From CAZZCU01 sp964652825 (GTDB lineage: Bacteria; Bdellovibrionota_B; Oligoflexia; Oligoflexales; CAZZCU01): a stretch of 64,000 nucleotides of DNA. Position 1 is the stretch's first letter; every line of letters starts with the position of its first letter. Shown in pieces: positions 53,137-60,914 of the stretch. The stretch covers positions 141,117 through 205,116 of the forward strand of contig CAZZCU010000003.1 of the NCBI GenBank assembly GCA_964652825.1. The letters run 5' to 3'. The notes under the pieces were generated by a model that was given only the letters and a program-made list of their open reading frames with translations, searched no databases and was not told where the DNA came from. The position numbers were made by a program, and so were the translations under genes.

Positions 53137-53864
53137 GTCACGTATTTCGATTCTTCGGCGCCAAGATGGAAGATGGCGGCTGGAATTTAAGCAATGAAGA
53201 TATTGTTCATATTACGCGAGTGCTGCGGCTGCAGGATGGTGATGAAATCGAAGTTGCTGACGGGCGTGGCTCGGCGTGTCTGGCCAAGTTACATCGGATA
53301 GGCAAGGATCGCGTGGAGATCGCGGTGACTAAGGAATGGCAGCAGGAGGCGCCGGAATTCAAGATTGCGATCGCGGTCGGCGCGCTTAAACCTGCCGCGG
53401 TTGACGAGATGTTGCCGCATGCTGTTGAGCTAGGTGTCGATGTCATTGTGTGCTTTGGGCAGAAAAATGTCGCGAAGTTTCGGCTAGGTGATGAGCAGGT
53501 GGAGCGCTGGCGTCGCATTGCAAAAGCCAGCTTTAAGCAGTGCAAACGCATGTGGTTGCCGGAGATTTTAGTGCTGCCTGATCTCGCGGCATGTTTTCAG
53601 CATTTTTCGGGCTGGCGCGGCTATGTATTGGACGCCGACGCTGAGGCACATTTATTGGATGAGGCGCCTATGGTTGGTCACGAAGTGGCGATCATTGGTG
53701 GCGAGCGTGGCCTGGATGCCGAGGAATTGTCCATGGCCACTACCGCCGGGTTTCGGCGGGTCGCTATTGGCGAGCATGTTCTGCGGGCGGTCACCGCAGC
53801 CGGGATCGCGACTTTTGCTTTGGCGCGTCGGCGCGAGAGCGGTAAATCCCGAAGACAATTCTAG
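53133..53864 (+). CDS. rsmE: 16S rRNA (uracil-1498-N3)-methyltransferase RsmE
   Basis: RsmE methylates U1498 of 16S rRNA. From the ATG overlapping prmA (ATGA), it is 243 residues. Key features are MSHVFRFFG at the N-terminal PUA-like domain, IVHITRVLRLQDGDEIEVAD (about 25-44), and the SPOUT knot with AIIGGERGLDAEEL and VAIGEHVLRAVTAAGIATF. The often-seen order prmA-rsmE is conserved here. An upstream ATG at 53103 would overlap prmA by 34 bases and is less likely. Confidence 0.93.
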   Translation: MSHVFRFFGAKMEDGGWNLSNEDIVHITRVLRLQDGDEIEVADGRGSACLAKLHRIGKDRVEIAVTKEWQQEAPEFKIAIAVGALKPAAVDEMLPHAVELGVDVIVCFGQKNVAKFRLGDEQVERWRRIAKASFKQCKRMWLPEILVLPDLAACFQHFSGWRGYVLDADAEAHLLDEAPMVGHEVAIIGGERGLDAEELSMATTAGFRRVAIGEHVLRAVTAAGIATFALARRRESGKSRRQF

Positions 53865-53921
53865 AAACTCTATGATAAACTCGCTAGGATTACCGATACT
53901 TACTTAATAAGGAAGTTATCT

Positions 53922-54524
53922 ATGCCAGTGCGTCCCACAGGTCGGCGGCGAGGTTTCAAATCTTGGTTTGTCGAGCCGTATCGACAAGTCAAGCTTGGCT
54001 TAATTTTCCTATTGGTGAATTTAGTCTTTTCGGCGTTGATCTTTTCGATTTTCGGCTACTATGTCTGGGAAATGTATCAAACAGTTTCGGCGTATTTTCA
54101 GTTGTCGGATCCGCAGAGTACGGTTTTAGCAACCAAATTTACCGCGCCGATCATTGGTGGTGGATTATTGATCGCACTGTTCATTGCGACCACCATCATG
54201 TTGTCAGTACGCTACACCTATCAAATTTATGGTCCGCTAGTATCGATCCATAGGTTTTTGGATGAGTTGCTGAGTGGGACGATGCCGGATTCTTTGCAGT
54301 TGCGTGAATCTGATCAATTGAAAGAATTGGCTGAGCGTTTGAACAGTCTGGCCGAACGCTACGCTACCGATCAGCGGCAAAGCTCGATGGTACCTGTTTA
54401 TCGATATTTAGATGAATTGCTTGCTGGCAAATCCCCTAGCGCGCTACAATTGCGCGAATCTGACCAGCTAAGCGAGCTGGCGGTGAAGCTGAACAAGGTT
54501 GCTGAAAAGCTCAAACGACAATGA
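53922..54524 (+). CDS. Two-helix membrane protein with tandem HAMP-like modules, no output domain
   Basis: This 200-residue protein has membrane segments near 24-48 (LGLIFLLVNLVFSALIFSIF) and 74-97 (APIIGGGLLIALFIATTIML). Two near-identical cytoplasmic units follow at about 108-146 and 158-196. Each runs from a RFLDELL/RYLDELL helix through a shared LQLRESDQL to an ELA..LN..AE helix. By my alignment 24 of 38 positions are identical. The first unit follows the membrane helix with a Pro (YGPLVSIHRFL), like HAMP signal-relay domains. There is no kinase, cyclase or chemoreceptor domain after them. AAGGAAGT precedes the ATG. It lies between rsmE and aconitase. It may be a partner or regulator of another receptor; this is inference. 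Confidence 0.7.
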   Translation: MPVRPTGRRRGFKSWFVEPYRQVKLGLIFLLVNLVFSALIFSIFGYYVWEMYQTVSAYFQLSDPQSTVLATKFTAPIIGGGLLIALFIATTIMLSVRYTYQIYGPLVSIHRFLDELLSGTMPDSLQLRESDQLKELAERLNSLAERYATDQRQSSMVPVYRYLDELLAGKSPSALQLRESDQLSELAVKLNKVAEKLKRQ

Positions 54525-54537
54525 TGTGAGGTTGCCC

Positions 54538-56808
54538 ATGCCAATAGCCGTCGCTACCACTCCCGAGATGGTCGAAAAACTGTATAAATCCATGCCCGCA
54601 AAATTGGTGAGAGCGAGAGAGATTGTTGGTCGTCCTTTGCCGCTCGCCGAGAAGATTTTGTTCGCACATTTGAATGATATCGAATCGCTTAAGACGGTAA
54701 AGCGCGGTGATAGTTTTATTATGTTGCGACCGGATCGCGTAGCGATGCAGGACGCGACGGCGCAAATGGCGATTCTGCAATTTATTCAATCAGGCAAGAA
54801 GTCCGTTGCTGTTCCTTCGACGGTGCATTGCGATCACTTGATTCGCGCGCATATGGGCGTCAAAGAAGATATGCAGGTTGCAAACTCGGAGAACAAAGAA
54901 GTATTCGACTTCCTTAAATCCGCGTCGCAAAAATACGGCATTGGTTTTTGGGGACCGGGTGCTGGAATTATTCATCAGGTTGTATTGGAGAATTATGCGT
55001 TCCCCGGCGGCATGATGATTGGTACGGATTCGCACACGCCGAATGCCGGTGGTTTGGGCATGGTGGCGATTGGCGTCGGCGGCGCGGACGCAGTTGACGT
55101 GATGGCCGGTATGCCGTGGGAACTCAAGTATCCTAAATTGGTGGGCGTGCATCTGAAAGGTCGCTTGAATGGTTGGACGGCGCCGAAAGATGTGATTTTG
55201 AAATTGCTCGGCATCATGACGGTTAAAGGTGGCACGAATAAGATTGTTGAATACTTTGGGCCTGGTGTCAGTTCGATTAGTTGTACGGGCAAAGGCACAA
55301 TTACAAATATGGGTGCGGAGCTTGGCGCGACAACCTCGTTGTTCCCTTATGATGAGCGGATGGCTGTGTATTTGCGCGCAACGAATCGCAAAGACCTGGC
55401 GGATTTGGCGGATAAATATGCTGAGTATTTAAGTCCTGATCCGGAAGTCTTGAAAGATCCGGCGAAGTATTACGATGAAGTGATCGAGATCGATCTGTCG
55501 ACATTGGAACCGCATATTGTTGGTCCGCATACGCCGGATTTGGCGCGACCGGTTTCGGCATTAACCGCCGAGGTGAAAGAGAAAGCTTATCCTGACATGA
55601 TTAGTGCGGCCTTGATCGGTAGTTGCACCAATTCGTCTTACGAAGATATTGCGCGTGCGGTTACGGTGGTGCAAAGCGCGCTTGATCAGGGCGTAAAAGC
55701 GAAATGTAATTTCTATGTATCACCTGGCTCAATGCAGATATACGAAACCATCGAGCGTGATGGTCTGCTCAAAACTTTGCTCGACTTTGGTGGGACCGTA
55801 CTGGCGAATGCCTGTGGACCTTGTATTGGTCAGTGGAAGCGTGATGACATCAAGTCAGGTCAGCCAAACTCAATCGTAACCTCGTTCAATCGTAACTTCC
55901 GTGGTCGTAACGATGATAATCCCGAGACGCTTGGTTTTATTAGTAGTCCGGAGATGGTTGTGGCGTATGCGGCTTCGGGTAATTTGAGTTTCAACCCGTT
56001 GCGGGATGAGATCGTTGGCGAAGGCGGCAAGAAAGTTAAGTTGCGTGAACCTGCGGGACCGGAATTGCCGGAGAAGGGCTTCATCCTTAGCCGCGCGGGC
56101 TATGCTGATCCGGCGACGGATGGCAGTAAAATCGCGGTTGAGGTGGCACCGGATAGTGAGCGTCTGCAAATTCTTGAGCCGTTCAAACCATGGAGCGGCA
56201 AAGATTTTACTGATCAGGTTGTTCTAGTGAAAACCAAAGGTAAAACCACAACCGATCATATTTCGCCAGCTGGTCGGTGGCTGAAGTATCGTGGTCATCT
56301 CGATAAGATCAGCGACAATATGTTTCTGGGTGCCGTGAATGCCTACACCGGCGAGGCTGGTAAGGTCACGAATATCTTGAGCGGCGAGGCTGGCAAAGCG
56401 ATTTCTGATGTGGCGCGCGACTACAAAAAGCGCGGTCAGGGTTGGGTCGTGATTGGCGATGATAACTACGGCGAGGGCTCCAGCCGCGAGCACGCGGCGA
56501 TGTCACCACGTTTGTTAGGTGTCACCGCGGTGGTTGTGAAGAGCTTTGCGCGGATTCATGAGACGAACTTGAAAAAACAAGGTGTGTTGGCACTGGCCTT
56601 TGCTGATCCCAAAGATTACGACAAGATTCAGGAGAAAGATCGTATTAACATCATTGACTTGGCGCAGTTTGCACCCGGTAAATCGGTCACGATGCAGGTG
56701 AAGCACGCCGATGGCAAAGAAGACAGCATCAAGCTCAATCACTCCTACAATAAGGAGCAGATTGCTTGGTTTAAGGCGGGTTCAGCCCTGAATTTACTCA
56801 AGGACTAA
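54538..56808 (+). CDS. acn: Aconitate hydratase, mitochondrial-type
   Basis: Aconitase interconverts citrate and isocitrate in the TCA cycle with a 4Fe-4S cluster. From ATG 54538 (TGAGGT upstream) it is 756 residues. The class is the mitochondrial type, shorter than AcnA (about 890) or AcnB (about 865). Signatures are LRPDRVAMQDATAQMA near residue 65, the cluster ligands in IGSCTNSSYED and ANACGPCIGQWKR, and the swivel-domain GDDNYGEGSSREHAAMSPR near 640. The next feature is initiator tRNA with its own promoter, 50 bases downstream. Confidence 0.95.
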   Translation: MPIAVATTPEMVEKLYKSMPAKLVRAREIVGRPLPLAEKILFAHLNDIESLKTVKRGDSFIMLRPDRVAMQDATAQMAILQFIQSGKKSVAVPSTVHCDHLIRAHMGVKEDMQVANSENKEVFDFLKSASQKYGIGFWGPGAGIIHQVVLENYAFPGGMMIGTDSHTPNAGGLGMVAIGVGGADAVDVMAGMPWELKYPKLVGVHLKGRLNGWTAPKDVILKLLGIMTVKGGTNKIVEYFGPGVSSISCTGKGTITNMGAELGATTSLFPYDERMAVYLRATNRKDLADLADKYAEYLSPDPEVLKDPAKYYDEVIEIDLSTLEPHIVGPHTPDLARPVSALTAEVKEKAYPDMISAALIGSCTNSSYEDIARAVTVVQSALDQGVKAKCNFYVSPGSMQIYETIERDGLLKTLLDFGGTVLANACGPCIGQWKRDDIKSGQPNSIVTSFNRNFRGRNDDNPETLGFISSPEMVVAYAASGNLSFNPLRDEIVGEGGKKVKLREPAGPELPEKGFILSRAGYADPATDGSKIAVEVAPDSERLQILEPFKPWSGKDFTDQVVLVKTKGKTTTDHISPAGRWLKYRGHLDKISDNMFLGAVNAYTGEAGKVTNILSGEAGKAISDVARDYKKRGQGWVVIGDDNYGEGSSREHAAMSPRLLGVTAVVVKSFARIHETNLKKQGVLALAFADPKDYDKIQEKDRINIIDLAQFAPGKSVTMQVKHADGKEDSIKLNHSYNKEQIAWFKAGSALNLLKD

Positions 56809-56814
56809 AGCACG

Positions 56815-56843
56815 TTGACTTTCCACCCCGAGGGGCCTATAAA
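56815..56843 (+). promoter_or_regulatory. Sigma70-type promoter of initiator tRNA-Met
   Basis: TTGACT (56815-56820), a 17-base GC-rich spacer and TATAAA (56838-56843) sit 15 bases before the mature tRNA 5' end. Both hexamers match consensus at five of six positions, giving a strong stable-RNA promoter. Confidence 0.7.
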
Positions 56844-56858
56844 ACAGGTCCTAATTGC

Positions 56859-56935
56859 CGCGGGGTGGAGAAGTCTGGTATCTCGACGGGCTCATAACCC
56901 GTAGACCGCAGGTTCAAATCCTGCCCCCGCTACCA
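56859..56935 (+). tRNA. Initiator tRNA-fMet (anticodon CAT)
   Basis: Initiator hallmarks are present: three consecutive G-C pairs in the anticodon stem (ACGGG/CCCGT) around CTCATAA, and no Watson-Crick pair at 1-72 (C1 opposite U72). E. coli has C1-A72. The T loop is TTCAAAT, the discriminator is A and CCA is encoded at 56933-56935. This is a single copy with its own promoter. Confidence 0.95.
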
Positions 56936-56994
56936 ATCTCGAATCCTGAACTTTCAAACTCCACATTCTTCTGCCAAATGTTAAACCATAGGCA

Positions 56995-57062
56995 TTTTAG
57001 GGACACACGACTGAACCCGAATTATTTGTAAAAAGATCGGGTTCAGTCGTGTGTCCCTAAAA
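56995..57062. repeat. Perfect 26-bp inverted repeat with 16-base loop
   Basis: Arms 56995-57020 and 57037-57062 are exact reverse complements (core GGGACACACGACTGAACCC). The right arm ends one base before the stop codon of the YkgJ-like gene. There is no U-tract beyond either arm (AAAATGCC on the minus side), so it is not a standard terminator. It looks like a REP/MITE-type mobile hairpin or a bidirectional 3'-end structure. Confidence 0.8.
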
Positions 57063-57063
57063 T

Positions 57064-57483
57064 TCAAGTCCACGAACTTTCTTTTACTTGTTGATGCACT
57101 GTCTCGGGTGGAAGCTCCGGGCCCTTGCCGACGCCTGGGCAGAAGCTTGCAATGTCTGTTGACCATACTTTAGCATTCATATTTTCGGGCCAAAAAGGCC
57201 ACGTGCGACACTGTGTTGGTCTTGCCTCGTATATAGTACAGCGTTTATCGCGCAAAAAAGTGCAAGGACCTACAAAATCTTTGAGATGAAACCAGCCATC
57301 GGTTTTGCTGCAGTAGCGACGTGTGAACTCTTGTGTTTTTAATTTGAGGTGCGCCGCCATCCGACGTCGATCCGGCAAAGACAAATAAACATAACCGTAT
57401 CTATCACGAGATACGCAGCACTTTCCTGATCCTTGGCACTGAAAGCGATATCCAGAATATTTTTTTGAGTTCTTGATCGACAA
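57064..57483 (-). CDS. YkgJ-family Cys-cluster (zinc/iron-chelating) protein
   Basis: This 139-residue protein has the YkgJ arrangement: CQGSGKCC near residue 16-23, then CTFLRDKRCTIYEARPTQCR (about 74-93) with WPFWPE, and FCPGVGKG near 113. The eight spaced cysteines should bind a metal ion or Fe-S cluster. Biological function of the family is poorly defined. It is a single gene, ending at the inverted repeat and divergent from osmC. Confidence 0.85.
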   Translation of the reverse strand: MSIKNSKKYSGYRFQCQGSGKCCVSRDRYGYVYLSLPDRRRMAAHLKLKTQEFTRRYCSKTDGWFHLKDFVGPCTFLRDKRCTIYEARPTQCRTWPFWPENMNAKVWSTDIASFCPGVGKGPELPPETVHQQVKESSWT

Positions 57484-57581
57484 TTAGGGTGCTCTCCAAA
57501 TTCAAGTCTAATATAGATTAATAGCAGCGGAGTTAAAACTCCAGAGGTTTGACCAAGATAATAGAATCAGGAGGAAATCTT

Positions 57582-58028
57582 ATGTCAGAACATCATGCGC
57601 GCCTAGAGTGGCAAAATGATAAAAGCGACTTTGAGTACAAAACTTATAACCGTAATCATACGCTGCTGTTTCCCAATGGTCGGTCGTTTCAGGGATCAGC
57701 GGCGGCGGCATATTTTGGTGATCCGCAGCAAATAAATCCGGAGGATTTGTATGTGGCCGCGCTTTCGAGCTGCCACATGCTGACTTTTCTCGCACTTGCA
57801 GCCCGTAAAAAATTGCATGTGCTTCGCTATGAGGACAACGCGACGGGTGTTTTGGCGAAGCGGGATGATGGCAAGTTAGCCATGGTGAAAGTAAGTTTGC
57901 AGCCACGCGTAACCTTCGCAGAGGATAATAAAGTCTCGGAGGCTGAGCTTCGGGCTATGCATGATGACGCGCACGCCCAGTGTTTTATCGCTAACAGCTT
58001 TACCTGTGAGTTTGAGATAAAGCACTAA
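57582..58028 (+). CDS. OsmC-family peroxiredoxin-like protein
   Basis: From ATG 57582 with AGGAGG upstream (an 11-codon upstream extension is rejected), it is 148 residues. The two redox cysteines of OsmC/Ohr proteins are present in ALSSCHMLTFLALAARKK (about 60) and AHAQCFIANSFTCEF (about 133). NPEDLYVAALSSCHM fits the OsmC rather than the Ohr subgroup. It detoxifies organic hydroperoxides in the cytoplasm. It is monocistronic and precedes the SMP-30-like gene by 59 bases. Confidence 0.88.
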   Translation: MSEHHARLEWQNDKSDFEYKTYNRNHTLLFPNGRSFQGSAAAAYFGDPQQINPEDLYVAALSSCHMLTFLALAARKKLHVLRYEDNATGVLAKRDDGKLAMVKVSLQPRVTFAEDNKVSEAELRAMHDDAHAQCFIANSFTCEFEIKH

Positions 58029-58087
58029 AGTTAGCTGGCACAATGCATAATTTATTTGATATTTGATTAAAAATCATAGGAGTGGAA

Positions 58088-58975
58088 ATGATCAAATTTG
58101 TCCCGATTTTCTTGGTGCTGAGTATGTTGTCAGTGGCCGCGATTGCGGCTCCGAATAAGGTCTGGGAAATCAAGCACGGGCTGGCGCAACCCGAAAGCAC
58201 GTACTATGAGCCGACGACCAAAACCATCTTTGTCAGCAATGTTGCTGGCGATCCATTTACCAAAGATGGCAAAGGGTGGATTACACAGTTGTCGGTTGAT
58301 GGCAAAGTACTCAAGGAGAAGTGGGCCGAAGGTATGCATGCACCCAAAGGCTTGCGATCGCATCAAGGCAAGTTGTGGGTAAGTGATATCGATCGCGTGC
58401 TTGTCTACAACATTCCAGATGGTAAATTGTTACAAACCATTCCCGTCACGGGCGCGAAATTCCTCAACGACGTCGCCATCGCCAAAGATGGTAGTGTGTA
58501 TGTTTCGGATACCGTGACGGGGACTATTCATCTTATCAAGGGTGACAAAGTTAGCACATTTGTTACCGGCAAAAACTTTGCAGGTCCCAACGGATTGTTA
58601 GTTGCTGAGCCGTACTTGCGCGTCGCTGCGTGGGGCACGGATGTGAAAGCTGATCTTTCAGCTAAAGGTCCCGGTGCTTTGTACAACATTCATCTCAAAA
58701 CCAAGAAGAAAAGCCCTCTCCTTGATCCATTAGGAAATCTCGATGGTATCGAAGCACTTGGTTCTAAGCAGGGTGGAGGTCTTTTGGTGTCGGATTGGGT
58801 GGCTGGTAAAGTCTATCGCACTGGCAAGAGCAATAAGCCGGTTGAGACTTTGCTCGAAGGTCTAAAAGGCGCCGCCGATATTGGTTATGTCGAAGAAAAA
58901 GGCTTGTTACTGGTGCCCGAGATGGGCGCGGATCGCGTTGCTGCCTACCAGCTAGATACCAAAAAAATCAATTAA
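58088..58975 (+). CDS. Secreted SMP-30/gluconolactonase-like beta-propeller
   Basis: ATG 58088 lies six bases after AGGAG; a GTG at 58082 is the alternative. The 295 residues include a Sec signal (about 1-20, ending AIA) and a six-bladed propeller of the SMP-30/LRE class. Recurrent units are QPESTYYEPTTKTIFVSN, HQGKLWVSDIDRVLVYN, NDVAIAKDGSVYVSDTVTG and GGLLVSDWVAGKVYR. Family members are calcium-dependent lactonases or strictosidine-synthase-like proteins. The metal ligands were not assigned, so enzymatic function is open. Confidence 0.8.
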   Translation: MIKFVPIFLVLSMLSVAAIAAPNKVWEIKHGLAQPESTYYEPTTKTIFVSNVAGDPFTKDGKGWITQLSVDGKVLKEKWAEGMHAPKGLRSHQGKLWVSDIDRVLVYNIPDGKLLQTIPVTGAKFLNDVAIAKDGSVYVSDTVTGTIHLIKGDKVSTFVTGKNFAGPNGLLVAEPYLRVAAWGTDVKADLSAKGPGALYNIHLKTKKKSPLLDPLGNLDGIEALGSKQGGGLLVSDWVAGKVYRTGKSNKPVETLLEGLKGAADIGYVEEKGLLLVPEMGADRVAAYQLDTKKIN

Positions 58976-58993
58976 TATCAATTGGTTAAAGTT

Positions 58994-59026
58994 CTATCCA
59001 CGACTCCGCAAGGAAGTCGTGGATAG
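58994..59026 (+). terminator. 12-bp hairpin downstream of the propeller gene
   Basis: CTATCCACGACT/AGTCGTGGATAG (58994-59005, 59015-59026) pairs perfectly around a nine-base loop, 19 bases past the stop. Only CATGTTT follows, so termination strength is uncertain. Confidence 0.55.
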
Positions 59027-59092
59027 CATGTTTACGCTCTCGTTAATTTCCATTAAGGTGCAGGCAGTCTAAACATAATGTGGGAGTTGATG

Positions 59093-60199
59093 ATGATGTA
59101 TCGTTACTTAGTTAGTCTATTACTACTTTGTTCCTTGTCTGGATATTCATCCGTGCAGGCTGCCGAAGCCAAGACGGTTACCGTACTTGATCGCGGTGAG
59201 TTGTATGAAGGTATGGCATTTCATGCGGGTTACTTGTTTGTAGGCAAGTCGCGCACCGATTTTAATTCCGATTATCGTGTTGAAATTTATGGTCCTGATC
59301 TACAGCTGGTGAGCACCATTAAGCTGAATCATGCCGCCGCATACATTCACCCGTACGGCGAACAATCGGTGTTGATCATGGGAACTGGGCATAGTCCGCA
59401 GTTGCACACCGCTTATACCATTATTGAATCGCGCAATCGTCGTTTCGTCGGCCGGCAGCACTCAATTCCGATTAATGCCTGGGCTTATCGCTGGCTCGGG
59501 ACGATCGGCGGCCAGGAATATTTTGCTGATCCAGGCGGCAATGTAAACGATCCCGATTCTGATCCGCTCAAAAAAGCACAAACGATTTTTGCTTATAGCT
59601 CCCGTCCACGTTATCTGCCAGTACGCATGAGTCTGCCGACCGGTGGTGTGGCGCATGGCAAGAATTTGTTCGTGGTGCAAAAAGAAGCAATCGGCAAAGC
59701 TGAATCAAATGTTGGTCTTATCGATGTGGCGACGCAGAAGCTATCTTATCTGTTCGCAACTTATCGCAATGATCTAAAAGATATTGTTAAGGTGAAGCTT
59801 GCCAATAAGAATTTGATCGCTGTTTCCGAGGGCGGAGCTGATAATGTTTTGTTGATCGATGCTGATACGGGCGTCTTGTTGAATGAAGCGAAAACAGATA
59901 TTGGGCCGCGTTCTTTAGCTACTGTGGGTCAATGTCTGATCGTCGGTAACGAAACGTCGAACTCAATTCAGGTCATCAATGTACAGGATCCGACAGCACC
60001 AAAGACCATGGGTGCTGTTACAGTTGATATGCCGGCCACCGAATTTAAGTGGTTGGCGAAAGTTGAAGCTGATGCAGGCACGGGAATGATTTTCGCTCGT
60101 TCAAACTATCCGTGTAATGCCATGGCGGAAGAATGCACCGACGATTGGAATCGGGTGTTAGCATTCCCGGCCGCCGAGTTGCTTCAATCTTGCCAATAG
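59093..60199 (+). CDS. Secreted protein of unknown function, probable beta-propeller
   Basis: Three ATGs occur in a row (59090, 59093, 59096) after GGGAG; the middle is chosen, giving 368 residues. A Sec signal ends near VQAAEA. The mature chain has repeated short strands typical of a propeller, such as MAFHAGYLFVGKSRTDF, GEQSVLIMGTGHS, GGVAHGKNLFVVQKEA, NLIAVSEGGADNVLLIDADT and GQCLIVGNETSNSIQVINVQ. Four cysteines cluster near the end. No catalytic motif is seen. It lies after the SMP-30-like gene with a hairpin between, so it is probably a separate unit. Confidence 0.65.
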   Translation: MMYRYLVSLLLLCSLSGYSSVQAAEAKTVTVLDRGELYEGMAFHAGYLFVGKSRTDFNSDYRVEIYGPDLQLVSTIKLNHAAAYIHPYGEQSVLIMGTGHSPQLHTAYTIIESRNRRFVGRQHSIPINAWAYRWLGTIGGQEYFADPGGNVNDPDSDPLKKAQTIFAYSSRPRYLPVRMSLPTGGVAHGKNLFVVQKEAIGKAESNVGLIDVATQKLSYLFATYRNDLKDIVKVKLANKNLIAVSEGGADNVLLIDADTGVLLNEAKTDIGPRSLATVGQCLIVGNETSNSIQVINVQDPTAPKTMGAVTVDMPATEFKWLAKVEADAGTGMIFARSNYPCNAMAEECTDDWNRVLAFPAAELLQSCQ

Positions 60200-60209
60200 G
60201 TGGGATGAG

Positions 60210-60914
60210 TTGAGAAGCCCGCCAAAACCAAAGCTGACCAGGCAAGTTACAACCCTGTGGGAATACCCGTCGCAGCATTACGGGGCGGGTATGCAGGGTG
60301 ACAAAAACTATGTTGGCGCCACACCGTCCTATGTGATCTGGAATTTATTACAGCGTTACACCAAGAAGGGCGATGTGGTGCTTGATCCCATGTGCGGCAG
60401 TGGGACAACCATCGATGTTTGCAAGGATACTGAGCGCGAAGGCATTGGTTTTGATTTGGTGCCTTCGCGCAAAGATATTAAGCAAGCGGATGCACGTCAT
60501 CTGCCGCTGAAGAATCAAACAGTGGATTTTGTTTTTATTGATCCGCCGTATTCCACGCATATCGATTATTCTGATCACAAGAATTGCATCGGTAAGTTGT
60601 CGGCTGAGGACGGTGACTACTACGTTGAGATGGATAAAGTCATCGCCGAATTGCATCGGGTGTTGAAGCCCGGCGGCCATTTGGGCCTGTATGTGTCTGA
60701 TTCCTATAAAAAGGGTCGGCCGTTTCAACCGATAGGTTTTCGATTATTTCAGAGTTTGTGTGAGTGCTTTGAGCCCGTTGATATAGTGGCTGTTGTTCGT
60801 CATAACAAAACTCTCAAAATGGGTAACTACCGCAAGGCCGCCGACGAGGGTAACTATTTTCTACGTGGCTTTAATTATCTTTTTATTATGAAAAAAGGTC
60901 GTTCCGCTAAGTGA
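60210..60914 (+). CDS. Orphan DPPY-type SAM-dependent methyltransferase
   Basis: A TTG start with AGGTGGG upstream gives 234 residues. SAM motif I is VLDPMCGSGTTIDVCK (about 57-72) and the catalytic motif IV is VFIDPPYSTHIDY (about 107-119), followed by LHRVLKPGGHLGLYVSD. The order motif I then DPPY, and the DPMCGSGTT form, fit N4-cytosine/N6-adenine amino-methyltransferases of DNA and also some tRNA/rRNA base methyltransferases. There is no restriction gene nearby. Its stop overlaps the rlmI start as GTGA, which makes an RNA target equally possible. Confidence 0.75.
   Translation: MRSPPKPKLTRQVTTLWEYPSQHYGAGMQGDKNYVGATPSYVIWNLLQRYTKKGDVVLDPMCGSGTTIDVCKDTEREGIGFDLVPSRKDIKQADARHLPLKNQTVDFVFIDPPYSTHIDYSDHKNCIGKLSAEDGDYYVEMDKVIAELHRVLKPGGHLGLYVSDSYKKGRPFQPIGFRLFQSLCECFEPVDIVAVVRHNKTLKMGNYRKAADEGNYFLRGFNYLFIMKKGRSAK

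Noticed and set aside
60210..60914. Orphan methyltransferase as part of a restriction-modification or phage-defence system.
   Set aside because: Neighbours are a secreted propeller gene and rlmI. No nuclease, ATPase or specificity subunit is present.
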